Shown here in pieces: positions 1 to 11,002 of a DNA stretch of 64,000 nt; the stretch's first letter is position 1; each line of letters opens with the position of its first letter. The stretch is from Geotrypetes seraphini (taxonomy: Eukaryota; Chordata; Amphibia; Gymnophiona; Dermophiidae): positions 2,914,001 through 2,978,000 of the forward strand of contig NC_047096.1 of NCBI RefSeq assembly GCF_902459505.1. Direction: 5' to 3'. Below the pieces are notes generated by a model that did not search any database, was not told the origin of the DNA, and saw only the letters and a program-made list of their open reading frames with translations. Made by a program: the position numbers and the translations under genes.

Positions 1-216
1 TTCGGACGGGTATCCCTATTTTTAAATTATTGTACCCCACTTTTATGGTGTTCCCTAAGTGGTTTATCAAAATAAAAGTAAACTGAACCAGAGACAAACT
101 TCTATTTTTATAACAGCACTATAAAACAATATATTTTAAAGAAATATTAGTAAAACTGTACAACTAAGCCCGAGTTCTGTTAGCACTTATCTTTTACTTC
201 AAGTAGATACACTTAC

Positions 217-357
217 TGGTCTCTGGGGTGGAACTGGACTTTGAGAATCGGAGAGGGGAAGCGGAATCTCTGATCACAATCTCCGGACAGGACATCCCAC
301 AGTGAGACAATGTTATCTGTGGATGCACTCACCAGCTTGTGGCCATCTCGACTCCAA
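217..357 (-). CDS. RBBP5: RBBP5 coding exon 4
   Basis: This exon encodes residues 73-119 plus two bases of codon 120: CWSRDGHKLVSASTDNIV, then SLWDVLSG and FRFPSPILKVQFHPRDQ. It is the second WD40 blade. Human has SQWDV where this sequence has SLWDV, which is the more canonical WD40 form. The acceptor is TTGCAG and the donor GTAAGT. The next exon is outside the window. Confidence 0.95.
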
Positions 358-3300
358 CTGCAAGAAGATGCAGTTTAGACAGTGATGTAGCAGAAAGAAT
401 CATGCACACAAATCCTCTCTCAGTACTAATGTTGAGTGATTCCATCCCAGCAGTGACTTCCCTCATTGCATAGAAAAGGATCTGGGGGATCCGCAAGTTG
501 ATATAATGGCTTTAGACCTCATCCAGAAACAATTTCACAGTGATAAGCTGCAACATGGGTAATCCGTGGTTTAAATATTTAAATCACACTCGCAAAATTC
601 AGGGCGTTAAATACAACATTTCTGTGATTCATATACTCCAGCCCTATAGTCACAGATCAATCTACTTTAAATTAATACATAATACAATTATAAATATGTA
701 ATGTGAAGTACTTAAACCCACAACCAAAAGTGCTTAGTGTTTAACAAAGCAAGGGACAGAGCAGTCATGGCACTCGCTGTCCCAACCGCCACCAGATGGT
801 ACTATATCTAATGAATCAAACACAATAAATAAATTCAACTTATCTAAATATCCATGGTAATGTGGCAGTAGCTCTGTTTTTTCGGCACATCCTTGTGCAG
901 ATTAAAGTGAAACCAACTACCGAAGTTGCTCTCATCAAGCCGGCCTCCCGACTCGAGTTAGCAAACCAGCGTCTCACCATCAGCGTCATGTAGCAGAAGA
1001 TGAAGCATTTAATTAAGGAAAATAGAGTCGGGGGGGGGGGGGGCACTTGATGAGAGCTTACCAGGGTTAAGTACATAATTTCCTTTTCCAGTGCAATAGG
1101 CGAGACTTTCTTGACAATTGGGACATACCAAAGCAGTTCTTAAAGGCTGGAGCAAACTAACTGTGCCAGCCCATAAATCAAAGGACCCAAAGGCAGATCC
1201 TGTCTCACAGTCACATCCCATCCATAAAACTTGCCAAAAGGGTACAAAGAGGACCCCATGGCTGCCATGCAGATCTCCTTAGGGAGAACAAACTAGCTTC
1301 GGACCACGAAGAAGCCAGTCCTCGAAGAATACGTTTAATGGACAGAGAAGACTGCATTCCGGACACAATACAGGCTGAGATCCAGAACAGGCCTCCAATC
1401 ATCGTAGCCATTCTCTGGCACTATGAAGTACATAGAGTATCTGCCTGAGCCTGAGAGGGTGGGCAGCCCTGGCTCTACAGCCCAGCTTTACAACCGGAAT
1501 ATCCAGTAAGCGTTGTATAGTGGTTCACACCTTGAGCGCTTTGGCCAGTCGACCTGCGGGAAAGTTCACAAACCAATCCATCAGAGGCCAATTGTAGTCC
1601 AATTGTAAAATGTCCAAGACCGGCAAGGCCACCTCGTGTGCTCTCATTAAGGAAAACGCTTACAAAGTGGTGATGAGGTGGTACTATACACCGGAACGTC
1701 TTCACCGTATGTATCCAGGTGTTTCAGCCTTGTGTTGGAGATGTGGGATGGACTTGGGGACATTTTTGCATATCTGGTGGGCCTGTCCCGTCATACAGCC
1801 TTTCTGGCGGCAGGTGGTGGGGTGTTTATCACAATTGTTACAAATATTATTGCCTTTTTCTCCGCAGGGGTGCTTGCTAGGCCTTTACAATGTATGTTTA
1901 TATTCATGGCAAACTAAGATCCGACGTTGGGGCCTGGCGGCGGCTAAATGTTTGATAGCTGCTCGTTGGAAACAGGGGCAGGCGCCCACCCAATTGGAAT
2001 GGACTGTTAAACTCCAGTTTATTTGTAATATGGAACTGTCTATTGCAAAGCGTCACGGTTATTATTATACTTATACCCGGACTTGGACACGAATCCTTGA
2101 TAAAATTACATCTTTGTCTTGAGCTTTTTTCTGTGGGGGGGGGGGGTTGAGGACCGAGGGGGCTCTCCTGAAGAACCAACTGGGGGCCCTCTTTGCTGGA
2201 GGTGAAGCTTGGGGGTGGGGGGGAGGGATTTGTGGAGTTATGGTTGTTGCTGGGTATCAGGGGCTTGACTGTATAGGTGGGGGTTCTTCTGTGATTTGTA
2301 CATTTATTGTGGTGCTCTCTGTTTGATGGCTGTATGTTATGTTGTCCATGATATTCATGGTATGTTTGTATATTCTCAAAACTTTTCAATAAACATTTAT
2401 TGATAAAAAAAAAAAAAATGTCCAAGACCCACCGGTCGGACGAAATAGGAGCCCAGGCCGGCAAGAAAACAGAGACTGCCCCCTATCTGTAGAGTGGCAT
2501 TCTTTGGCCTGGCATCATTGCACCTTTTGCACAGAACGGGAGGCAGATGGCTGAGTTCGCCAGTAGCCAAAATACCGCTGCCAGGAGCTCAGGGAAATCT
2601 CTGAGACGTGGCAGTCGTATACGGGCGAGATCGCCTGTAGCCACTAAAATTAAAGCATCCAAAACCTCTAGCGTAGGGGTGTCCAACCTTTTGGCTTCCC
2701 TGGGGCCGCACAAATGCTGCAGCAAGACAGAGGAGGGAGCCGGCAAGATGGTAAACACCTGGGGGCAGCAGAGGAAAACACTGCATCGCCCTCGATCAGG
2801 GGCTACACAAAATACTTCAAGGGGCCGCAGGTTGGACACCCCTGCTCTAGCGGTTCTGAGACTGCCACCACAGAATTCAGGAGGTCATCCAGGCCCTTGC
2901 CAAACTAAAACTGCCCCTGAACACAAAGTCTAGCCAAAGGAGCCTTGGTAGTGCAATCACCAGCCCTTTGTCTGAACCAGAGCATCCTGCAAGAGAAATG
3001 GAGTACGCTGGCACCTTCAAAACACTGAAATTCAGACAGCGCCTCCCCTCCCCTGTGGTCCACCTCTCAGGCTGCGATAGCCTTTACCCACTGTGAGCTA
3101 TGCTGGAAATGTGCTGCAGCCTGCCACAGCTCTCTTACGGTGGCTGGAATCTGAGCACCACTGCCTCATGCTGGGAACGCCTCCTTGATACTGATCTTCG
3201 GGTTACCAGTCAGACTCCATGCCTGACTGCACCTCCAACCTTGCGGACTGATGCACGCGCTCAAGAATGGACAGAGGTGTGAAACATAGCCAGCACCCTG

Positions 3301-6300
3301 TGAGACACCGCCAAACTTCGTCTGACAGTAGGAGCAGCGGGGATGGCCTGAACTCCTTAGAAGCAGATGCAGAATGGCTGACAGGTACCCACTAGGATTG
3401 GCCTGTCAGCTGCAGACCAAAGTCTGTGTGTTTTCCACGCAGGCAGAGTGGAAGTATCACTCCGAGCACAAGAAAATCCGAAAAAAGGGATGAAAAATAC
3501 TGAATAAAATAATAAAAAGGAGAGAGCAGAACAAACTAGAGGTGGATCCAGAGAGCACAGTGAAGTAAAGCAGTCACAGAAAAAATCCGGATTGGATTCC
3601 TCCTACATATGGCACCAGGCCACTGGTACACAACCCACTTGTCTAGAATGTCTCACCTATTGCACTGGAAAATTGCTTTCCAGTCTAAGTTCAAGAAACA
3701 TGCTATCCCACAGCACACCTACATCAATTGTACAGGTTCACAACAGAGCTACCAAACTTCACAGACTTTCAAGCCAGTCCTGGGCTTGAACAGAATTCCA
3801 ATGCAGGGAAGTACCGTGTTTCCCTGAAAATAAGCCCTAGCATGATTTTTAAAGATGCTCCTAATATAAGCCCTACGTTAAGATCAACCCCTGAAGCCCC
3901 CCCCCCCGAATGTCCCCAACTCCATCCATGACACTAGTGCTGCCCAATTCACCAAAAAAATTGTGCTCGTCGATTCAGCGACCCCCCCATCCCGGTGAGA
4001 CCTGACATACCTCTGCTCTGAAGCCTGCTAAAGCAGCGGCAGTGCTCTGAACCGGCTGCTTTGCAGTCTTCCCCGGTTGCAGTCTTCCCCGTCGGGCCTT
4101 CTCTCTGCTGCATCATTCATAACATCATCAGTGATGCAGCAGAGGGAAGGACCTGTGGGGACGACCGCAAAGCAGCCTGTTCAGAGCGCTTCCGCCGCTG
4201 CTATTTTTGGAGGCCTCAGAAGTACGCTATGTCAGTCTCACGGTGGGAGGTTTGGTGGGGTTCTGCTGCACAGGTGGGAAGGAGGGATAGAAAGATGCTG
4301 CACATGGGGGAGGGATGAGAGGAGGGGAAAGATGCTGCACATGGGGGGGGAGAAAAGAGGAATAATTGGGGAGGAGAGGAAGGGAGATGATTGTTAAACT
4401 AAAACTAAACTAAAGCTTAACTTTATATATCGGGTCGTCAACCTAAGGAAGCTTGACTCGGTTTACAGCAATTGCATAAAAACTAAAGAAAGTTTACAAT
4501 GATTAAATAAAAACTAAAGAAAGTAATAGCAAAAGATTCAGAGAGATGTTTGGCAAAAAGAAAAGTTTTTAGAAGTTTGCGGAAAGATTGGAAAGAACTG
4601 TTGTACATGGAAAAAAAAAAAAAAAGACATCCCCCCCAATAAGCCCTAATGAGTTTTTTGGAGCAAAAATTAATTTAAGACCCAGTCTTATTTTCAGGAA
4701 AACAGAATCTCTAATTCTACCTCTTAAAATCAGTGTAGGAGAGATCCCAAAACACATCAGGATAGGACTGTGAAGTCCACTGGCTTAAAATTTCCCTCCT
4801 AGGACTACCCTGGCAACTGTATCTAGCAATGTCCTTTTGGTAGGTCTAAGTCATGTGCTGGAGCATACTAACAGCCCATTTATCAAGTTGCACTAGAATT
4901 TTAAGTGCAGGCCGGTGTGGTAAATGCTGATAGAATTCCTATGAGCGCTGGAGTACTTACCTCGCTGGCCCACGCTAAAAATCTCTAGTGCAACTTGATA
5001 AGAGAGAATATTTTGTTTGTTTGTTTAATCACTAGGTAATTTGGACCCATTCTTCTCAACCCCCCCCCCCCCTCACACACACATATGAACTCTTTGAACT
5101 TTGCATTAAGACTTTTTTCTTTTAAAAGCCCGACTCCTTCCACCACCTAACTATCCAGAGTTATAGATCTTTGTCTCTTACTTTCATTTACTTGTTTAAA
5201 GTCATAAAGCAGGGATTGAGCAACATGCCAGAAGGGAAGAATCGAGGCTTCACAGACAAGAAAAGAAATGCTGGTACAGAATTCAGACACTGCTGATAGA
5301 TTTGCTGTAGTACCCGTTTCCACCAAACTGAAAACATAGATCTAGATTACAAGAGGACCACACACACAAAACCAGAACGTCAACCCTACAAGTATCCATC
5401 AAAAAAAGTCAGAGTAGATTAAAAAGATGACTCTTCTCCTGGATGAATATCTCCAAAACTGTTTTATCACCACAACTGTACATAAAAAATGTATTCACAA
5501 ACCCAACATGGAACCATGTCTTGGCATCACCATGCCTACCTCAGGGGTAAACACAAAGCTGTTAGACTACAGTCATTGATTGTACCAAACCAAGGTTGCA
5601 ATTGAAACACTGAAGAGACCCAACATTGTTTCTGAGATTTCATATGACTTATGTCTTTGATTTTGGTGTGGAGAATGCATACTTCAGTCTACTTCCAAAC
5701 AACTCCTTGTAATCAGCCTGATGTACCTTCTGTGTGTGAATTCCTGCTGCTAGCCCTCCCCTATGCATTTTTCGCAATCAGCGACTGTATGTTCTAATAG
5801 CTTAGAAGATTCTTTGTACTTACCCCTGAGAAAGGCACAGTGATTCTGAAAAATGGTTCCATGTTGGGCTTGTGAATATATGAATTTCATATACAATTGT
5901 GATAATAAAACAGTTTTGGAGATATCCGTCCAGGAGAAGAGTCATCTTTTCACCCTACTCTGACTTTTACATTCAAGAGGTTCAGGCAGCTCCAAGAAAG
6001 AAACTAGATAATATTAGTATAAACATAGTATATAGCGAAAAATCCTTACCATAAAGAACAGACAGGATGGATATGTGCACTAATTATTTTGGCAATTCCC
6101 CTGGTTAAGAAATCCCAAATGACTATGCGGCCATCGTTACAACCCACAGCAAGTAATGTGCCCCATCTGTTAAAGGTACAAGTCAAAGCCATGCTAATAC
6201 AGTCCAGTGTGCCATCAGCCTCCTGATAAAGGAAACACAAATTTAGGATCAAAGGAAAGCCAGTTCATGCTTCTGGGCTGCAGACAGCAACATTATTATG

Positions 6301-8764
6301 ATAAAAACAAATACACAAAATAAGTTACCAATTCAAAAAGTTCCCTCAATAATAAATTATGAGATTATCATGGAAGCTATGGCTAGACATCAAAACAAAC
6401 TACTAGAGATTGACACGGTGACAAAATTCATCACAGTTCCCGTCCCCGCGGATAACCGCGGGAAATAATCCCATGTCATTTTCTAGTGTCTATTTCAACC
6501 TCAGTCCTTCTACACCAACATTCTTCAAAGCAAAGCTGAGGGTCAGTGGTTGTGGCCATATATACTCTGATTCTTCCCTCTTTCCTTAAAGAATGACATG
6601 AAGATGGTTTCACGTGGGGACGGGAACGGTGATGAATTTTGTCACCGTGTCATTCTCTACAAACTACTTACACAAATCGTAAATATGAATGAACGTCATC
6701 TTTGATCCAAGACTGAATTAAACTTAGACAAGTGCTGTATGAATCCAAAAATGATCAGCAAAGAAAACAGCAAATGTTGAGCTCTTAAGGACTATATACA
6801 GTGCCAATACAGGAATATTAGAGTAATTACGATGGAGTGCATCTGACTTACCTCGGGGTAGTTTTGTCCAAAGGACTCTGCAATAAATGAAAAACAAAAA
6901 TCTGTATTAAACTTACAGATTAGGGTTTTTTTTAATTTTGTAACTAATAGGTCTTCTAGCTCTGGCAGAATTAGTGCTGGGATCCTGGTGTCATGAGCTT
7001 GTTCTACAACTGGGGAATGCATCCCCATTTCAGCAGACATTTCACTTCATTCTTGCCTTGGCTACTGCAGGACATTCCTTGTTGATAGTACAGTAGAAGC
7101 TCCATTAACTGGCACCCTTGGGAATTGATAGATGCCGGATGTCGTTTCTGGTTGTTTAAGAGTTACTATTAAAAATAACCCTAGCTAATGTTATACCCCA
7201 TACTAGGATTACACTTCTCCCTCCGTATTTGCGGTTTCGATTATTTGTGGTTATTAGCTTGCTGACTCTTCCCACCATGTTATTCGCGGTTTCACAATGA
7301 TTTTGAATCGAAAACAGAGAAATAACATATGAAAAAGTTATTTGCGGGTCTGTGAATCCCCTATCACCTCGAATACAGAGGGAGAAGTGTGCCCCATGGC
7401 TCCAGAAAAAGAAGGTCGGATTGAGACATCTGGGTTTTGCTTCTACTGAAAAGAATGGTAGCAAGGAGGTCAGATAGAGACATTTGAAAGCAATGGAAGT
7501 AAAAGCCGGATGTCTCAATCCGGCCTCCTTTTTCTGGAGCCCTATGGAATATACTATGCCATCACACTCACTATAAATGGGAGTATCAAATTTATATTTC
7601 CAAATTCTCTAACAATCAAAATTTCTTCAAAAAGATAATTTCTAATTTGAAATGCTATAAAAAATGTTTTCTAAATAATTAACAGTGCTCAGTGAAAGCC
7701 AAGAACTACAAGATATGCGAGCACAGGACTCGACCAGTTCAGGCTTAAATACGTCCTTGCACTATTAATTATTTAGAAAACATTTTAATAGTATTTCAAA
7801 TTAGATATACTCTGCCATACCATCAACCGTTCCAGACATGCGTTGGGCAAAGCGTGGGCCAGGTTGACATTTCAATGAGTGCAGAAATGGATTTGATTTC
7901 AAGCCTAAGAGCATTTCTTTGTCTGGTTAACAGAGAGTGTAGATCAGAGGTGTCAAAGTCCCTCCTTGAGTTGGGCTTTCAGGATTTCCCCAATGAATAT
8001 GCATGAGATCTCTTGGCATGATCTGCTTTCACTGTATACTAATAGATCTCATGCATATTCATTGGGGAAATCCTGAAATCCCAACTCAGGAGGGACTGAC
8101 ACCCCTGCCTTAGAGAAACATGTAGTGCAGGGGTGAAAAAGTCCCTCCTCGAGTTGGGCTTTCAGGATTTCCCCAATGAATATGCATGTGATCTATGTGC
8201 ATGCACTGCTTTCAATGCATATTCATTGGGGAAATTCTGAAAACTCGACTGGATTGCGGCCCTCAAGGAGGGACTTTGAGATCCCTGCACTGCTTTCACT
8301 GTATGCTAATAGATCTCATGCATATTCATTGGGGAAATCCTGAAAACCCGACTGGAGGAGGGATTTTGAGACCCCTGCTCTGTCAAAGTCCCTCCTCGAG
8401 TCGGGTTTTAAGGATTTCCTCCCAATGAATATGCATGAGATGTCTTGGCATGCACTGCTTTCACTGTATGCTAATAGATCTCATGCATATTCATACTGGA
8501 TTGCGGCCCTCGAGGAGAGACTTGGGCACCCCCGGCCTACTGCGAGTCCCTTTCAGAGCAGCCTCACGGGGGCCGCCCATTGCACGCGGGCAATGGCAGG
8601 TCTCCCCCTCCCCCCCTACTACAAATCCCAGCGTGCACTGAGGTAACCCCAGGCTGGAACTGAGCCCGCGGAGAGCAGCGTCAGGCGCCCACCGAGGAGG
8701 GGGAGGGGCGGAGCGCGCGGTTCCCGGTCCCCGTCGCGAGCTCACCGAGCAGCTCCAGATTCAT
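217..8764 (-). CDS. RBBP5: RBBP5, 5' part of the gene (coding exons 1-4)
   Basis: RBBP5 is a nuclear WD40 beta-propeller protein and a core subunit (with WDR5, ASH2L and DPY30) of the MLL/SET1 complexes that methylate histone H3 lysine 4. Four minus-strand exons encode residues 1-119 of a protein that is 538 residues in human; the rest lies beyond the left edge. The start MNLELL, the stretch ADGTLDCISMALTCTFNRWG and the WD-type endings IVIWDF and VSLWDV match the vertebrate protein almost residue for residue. Coding exon lengths are 19, 26, 173 and 141 nt and all phases agree. The ATG has a purine at -3 and sits in a CpG island. Introns 1-3 are filled with MITEs and fold-back elements. The neighbour order RBBP5-DSTYK-TMCC2 matches human 1q32. 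I see no defect in the visible part. Confidence 0.95.
1622..2414 (+). mobile_element. 5'-truncated L1 LINE inside fossil A
   Basis: The open frame to 2122 encodes the C-terminal end of an L1-type ORF2 (ALCWRCGMDLGTFLHIWWAC, then PVIQPFW). A G-rich 3'UTR, an AATAAA and a poly(A) tract follow. The insertion is flanked by a 15-bp target-site duplication, AAAATGTCCAAGACC, at 1607-1621 and 2415-2429. The intact frame and perfect duplication suggest a fairly young insertion. Confidence 0.9.
2674..2844. mobile_element. hAT MITE with 8-bp target duplication
   Basis: The terminal inverted repeats are AGGGGTGTCCAACCT and AGGTTGGACACCCCT. An exact 8-bp duplication, CTCTAGCG, lies at 2666-2673 and 2845-2852, which fits the hAT preference for nTCTAGnn. 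There is no coding capacity. Confidence 0.85.
3816..4703. mobile_element. Non-autonomous DNA element with 'ccctgaaaataag' ends
   Basis: The left end TTTCCCTGAAAATAAGCCC and the right end CTTATTTTCAGGAAAA are imperfect inverted repeats. Internal ATAAGCCCTA motifs recur near both ends. This resembles a repeat widespread in tetrapods. A GC-rich interior and an L2-like LINE tail (4395-4610) sit inside it. Superfamily not determined. Confidence 0.6.
4395..4610 (-). mobile_element. L2-like LINE 3' end
   Basis: On the minus strand this has the C-terminal reverse-transcriptase-ORF tail (FRKLLKTFLFAKHL) followed by GTAAACCGAGTC and TATATAAAGTTAAGC, the typical 3' end of the LINE family seen throughout this window. 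It ends in a short (TTTAG)n-like run. Confidence 0.65.
4879..5003. mobile_element. Small palindromic MITE
   Basis: The ends TTATCAAGTTGCACTAG and CTAGTGCAACTTGATAA are inverted repeats. Related elements with 'gggctcctttta' ends occur at 51413-51598 and 55169-55304. Confidence 0.6.
5407..5968. repeat. Fold-back element in RBBP5 intron 3
   Basis: The left arm (about 5407-5520) is repeated inverted at about 5846-5968. Shared blocks include AAGATGACTCTTCTCCTGGA, ATATCTCCAAAACTG and CAACATGGAACCAT. The unique loop is about 320 bp. There is no coding capacity and the class is unknown. Intronic DNA around it shows nothing else I recognise. Confidence 0.75.
6050..6222 (-). CDS. RBBP5: RBBP5 coding exon 3
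   Basis: This exon encodes residues 16-72 plus two bases of codon 73, starting EADGTLDC and ending HPVCSL. It carries the first WD40 blade, with IVIWDF closing it. The acceptor is ATCAG and the donor GTAAGG. The protein is essentially identical to mammalian RBBP5. Confidence 0.95.
6404..6659. mobile_element. hAT MITE, TAGAGAATGACACGG family
   Basis: The ends TAGAGATTGACACGGTGAC and GTCACCGTGTCATTCTCTA are inverted repeats. An exact 8-bp target duplication, CAAACTAC, lies at 6396-6403 and 6660-6667. The inner GTCCCCGCGG-type segment is shared with the larger copy at 52183-53398. Confidence 0.85.
6852..6877 (-). CDS. RBBP5: RBBP5 coding exon 2 (26-nt microexon)
   Basis: This 26-nt exon lies between an acceptor ending TTGCAG and a donor GTAAGT. 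It encodes ESFGQNYPE, completing the Glu codon begun in exon 1 and ending in phase 0. The residues match the vertebrate protein exactly. Confidence 0.92.
7211..7390. mobile_element. MITE with ACACTTCTCCCTC ends
   Basis: The ends ACACTTCTCCCTCCGTATT and AATACAGAGGGAGAAGTGT are inverted repeats about 180 bp apart. No convincing target duplication and no coding capacity were seen. Confidence 0.65.
7398..7542. mobile_element. MITE with GGCTCCAGAAAAAG ends
   Basis: The ends GGCTCCAGAAAAAG and CTTTTTCTGGAGCC, with inner GATTGAGACATC and GATGTCTCAATC, form a long inverted repeat. A related remnant lies upstream of DSTYK at about 47377-47460. Confidence 0.7.
7947..8545. repeat. Cluster of palindromic MITEs beside RBBP5 exon 1
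   Basis: Three full units (about 7947-8108, 8128-8288, 8381-8545) and one right half (about 8290-8380) belong to one palindromic family. Its marks are GTGTCAAAGTCCCTCCT, GGATTTCCCCAATGAATATG and CATGAGATCT. The cluster fills the part of intron 1 next to the CpG island. The same family recurs at 38712-38905, 45140-45314 and 46251-46890. Confidence 0.85.
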
Positions 8765-9080
8765 AGCTGCGACCCCTCCGCTCGGCCGCCGCCGCCACAG
8801 GGCTCGCGCCTAACAACGAGGGAGGCCCCGCCGGGGGCTGCCCCGCTTCCCGCCTGACTCGGGGGCGCTCGCCGCGACGGGCCGGTCGGGGGCCTCTGGG
8901 AGCCGGGCCGCCTTCGCTTGCCGGGCAGCGCCGGGAGGACACCCGCGGCGACGAGGTCGGGGGAGCAGGCGAGCGCGAGGCGCCCGAGCGAGTTGACGCG
9001 CTGCGCGAGAGGCTGCGGCGGCGTGTGCGCAGGCGTGGCTTTTGCGAGGGCGGCGCGCGGCGGGGGAGGGGAGGAGTCGG
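8520..9080 (-). promoter_or_regulatory. RBBP5: CpG-island promoter of RBBP5
   Basis: This block is very GC- and CpG-rich, unlike the AT-rich surroundings, and covers coding exon 1 and the presumed 5'UTR and promoter upstream of the ATG at 8764. No TATA box is evident. The island edge inside intron 1 abuts a cluster of palindromic MITEs (7947-8545). Open frames in both directions here are a by-product of high GC content. Confidence 0.75.
8746..8764 (-). CDS. RBBP5: RBBP5 coding exon 1
   Basis: This exon encodes MNLELL plus the first base of codon 7 (Glu). The donor GTGAG follows directly. It is the usual tiny first coding exon of RBBP5, too short for an ORF search and recognised from the N-terminal sequence. 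It lies in the GC-rich island at 8520-9080. Confidence 0.93.
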
Positions 9081-9904
9081 GCTTCGTCACCACTTTGCAA
9101 ACGGCGGTGTTCATTTGGGCGCTGAGCGCTCTTAAGTAGCGCTTAAGTAAGCGTCGATTTGCAATGCTAGGGCAAAGCTATAAATCGAAAACTGTAAATC
9201 GGATCTAGCCCGAATCGGTCAATTGGAAGGATTGTAGCCGAATGCCTTGGCTAAAAGGCAGAGGGATATTTGAATCCTTGGAGCCCCTTTACATAATAGT
9301 ACGTTTAGAAATCAAACGACTGAAGCAAGCAACACAGAAGGCAGCTATTGTTCATTGAAAACACTACTGTATCACTTGACCAGCCTTTCTGACTTACCAG
9401 TCTGTCTTAAATTTCACACAAAGGAGCATAAGACCCTCTGGCAAGAGAGATCTCTTAAAGTATTTATGTAATATGGTTAATCCAACACCCCCCCCCCCCC
9501 CCCCCGAAAGTGGAAAACTTGGCTGCCTAGCAAAGAATCAGGGCAGGATATTGTACACTGTTTAGATGATTTGATAGGAGGTTTAAAAATTAATTCTAAA
9601 CGAACAGGAGATACAGAGATGCACTGGCCAGGAAACTGAGAACTTAAAAACAAAAGGCAGTAACCCAAGCCAGAGTACAGGAGTGGCAGAACCAACAGAA
9701 GTACAAGTTGTTGGTGAAATTACATCTATAAAAAACCCAAGCAGCCCTTGAAGTCCTCCATTGTAGCCCTCAATCAATTGGCTGAAATACTCTTCAAATC
9801 CTGTAAATGTGGGCATTTTCAAAATTCTTGTTTAAAACAAGCACAGGCAGTCCCCGGGTTAAGAATGGGTTTCATTTTTTAAAACTGTCTTAAGTTGAAT
9901 TTGT

Positions 9905-10320
9905 ATGTATTCTTCCCACCTTCTTGAGACCCCTCTTGCATCCCTTTCCATCCATCCCACTGTTCCCTCTCCACAACCACATCCAACATTACTCCCTCTC
10001 ATCTCTTCCCCATCTCACTCCTCTCCCACCATGTCCAATAATTCTCTCTCCCTCCCTCTGCTCAACACTTTTCCTTTCTTCATTTCCCCATGTGCACCAT
10101 CTCTTTCCCTTGCTCTGACACCCAATTCATGCTTTCTATTCTGTCTCCCACCTCAGCATCTCTTTCCCACCCTTCTTCCATCCTATGGCTCATGCTCCCC
10201 TTCCTCCATTCTATATCCCAAGTTCATGCCCCCACACTCCTTCCATTCTTTGACATTTGTGCTCTTTCCCGATCAAGTCCCAACCTGCCCCTTTCTCTCC
10301 CTTCCTCCCGCCAGTGGGTG
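9905..10320 (+). repeat. Pyrimidine-rich low-complexity tract
   Basis: About 400 bp of the plus strand is dominated by C and T (CCCTCTCC, CTTCCTCC and similar), with little purine. The 175-residue open frame across it is Ser/Pro/Leu-rich and is a composition effect. Confidence 0.7.
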
Positions 10321-10770
10321 TTTACCTTCTAGCCAGCTGCTACCAGCTGCAGCCATTTCTCTGCACAAAGCTGCCAGCAGCAGCTCCTACACGCATCCTG
10401 CGGCTGAGCCAGAAGTCTTCCCTCTGATGTGAGGATACAGCCCTAGGGGGAGGGTGGGGTGGTTCTTTCTCTTGGTCAGTCTGGGACGCTGCCTACTTGC
10501 CAATGCCTCTGCTTTTCACCCAATATCCTGGGAATCAGCACAGACTACAAAGTGAACTCGAAGAAGAAGTGCTCCAGTTATCAGCATAAACACTAAACTA
10601 CCATACCACTATGATATATTGAGTTCCTATGAGTGTCAGGAACAGAGCATTCAGCACAGCTCCCTGTGCTAATAACCGCTATCACGGTTTAGTTAAAAAA
10701 AAAAAGGGGGGGGATTTGTACATTGCTTGGCCAGATGAACTGAATTACAATAATCTAGAGTGCTAAGAAT

Positions 10771-11002
10771 TAGAGAATGACATGGACAGATTCTCCCCCA
10801 TCCCATCACCATGAGTTTTGTAGCTGACCTTACCCCAGTTCCTATAAAAACTCTGCCTTAACTGCACAAGCCTCAAACACTTAGGATTTTAAAGTGTTTG
10901 AGGCTTGTGCAGATGAGGACAGAGCTTGCAGGAATGGGTCAGGAACAGGAAAATGAGTTCCTGTGGGGACAGGGAAAAATTTTGTCCCCGTGTCATTCTC
11001 TA
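10771..11002. mobile_element. hAT MITE, TAGAGAATGACA family (second copy)
   Basis: The ends TAGAGAATGACATGGAC and GTCCCCGTGTCATTCTCTA match the family at 6404 and 52183. An inner stem CAAGCCTCAAACACTT with its inverse lies at about 10866-10912. No matching 8-bp target duplication is left, so this copy is older or rearranged. Confidence 0.7.

Larger units (their letters stand above)
1078..3682 (-). mobile_element. DIRS-like retroelement fossil A (broken)
   Basis: About 50 bp at 1078-1130 is repeated inverted at 3630-3682 (shared core CCAGTGCAATAGG), giving inverted ends as in DIRS elements. On the minus strand between them are gag-like Leu/Ala/Arg-rich translation and motifs of the start of a reverse transcriptase (SSDRWVLDI; DDWRPVLDLS). 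The copy is old and broken many times. It has received a 5'-truncated L1 and a hAT MITE, so it is older than both. The DIRS assignment is less secure than for fossil C. Confidence 0.5.

Noticed and set aside
1904-2464. 186-codon minus-strand frame
   Set aside because: Antisense to the L1 insertion (1622-2414), including its G-rich 3'UTR.
8491-9114. Several Pro/Arg/Ala-rich frames on both strands near 8.5-9.1 kb
   Set aside because: CpG-island shadows around the short RBBP5 exon 1.
9905-10432. 175-codon plus-strand open frame
   Set aside because: It lies in a pyrimidine-only tract; the Ser/Pro/Leu-rich product is a composition effect.
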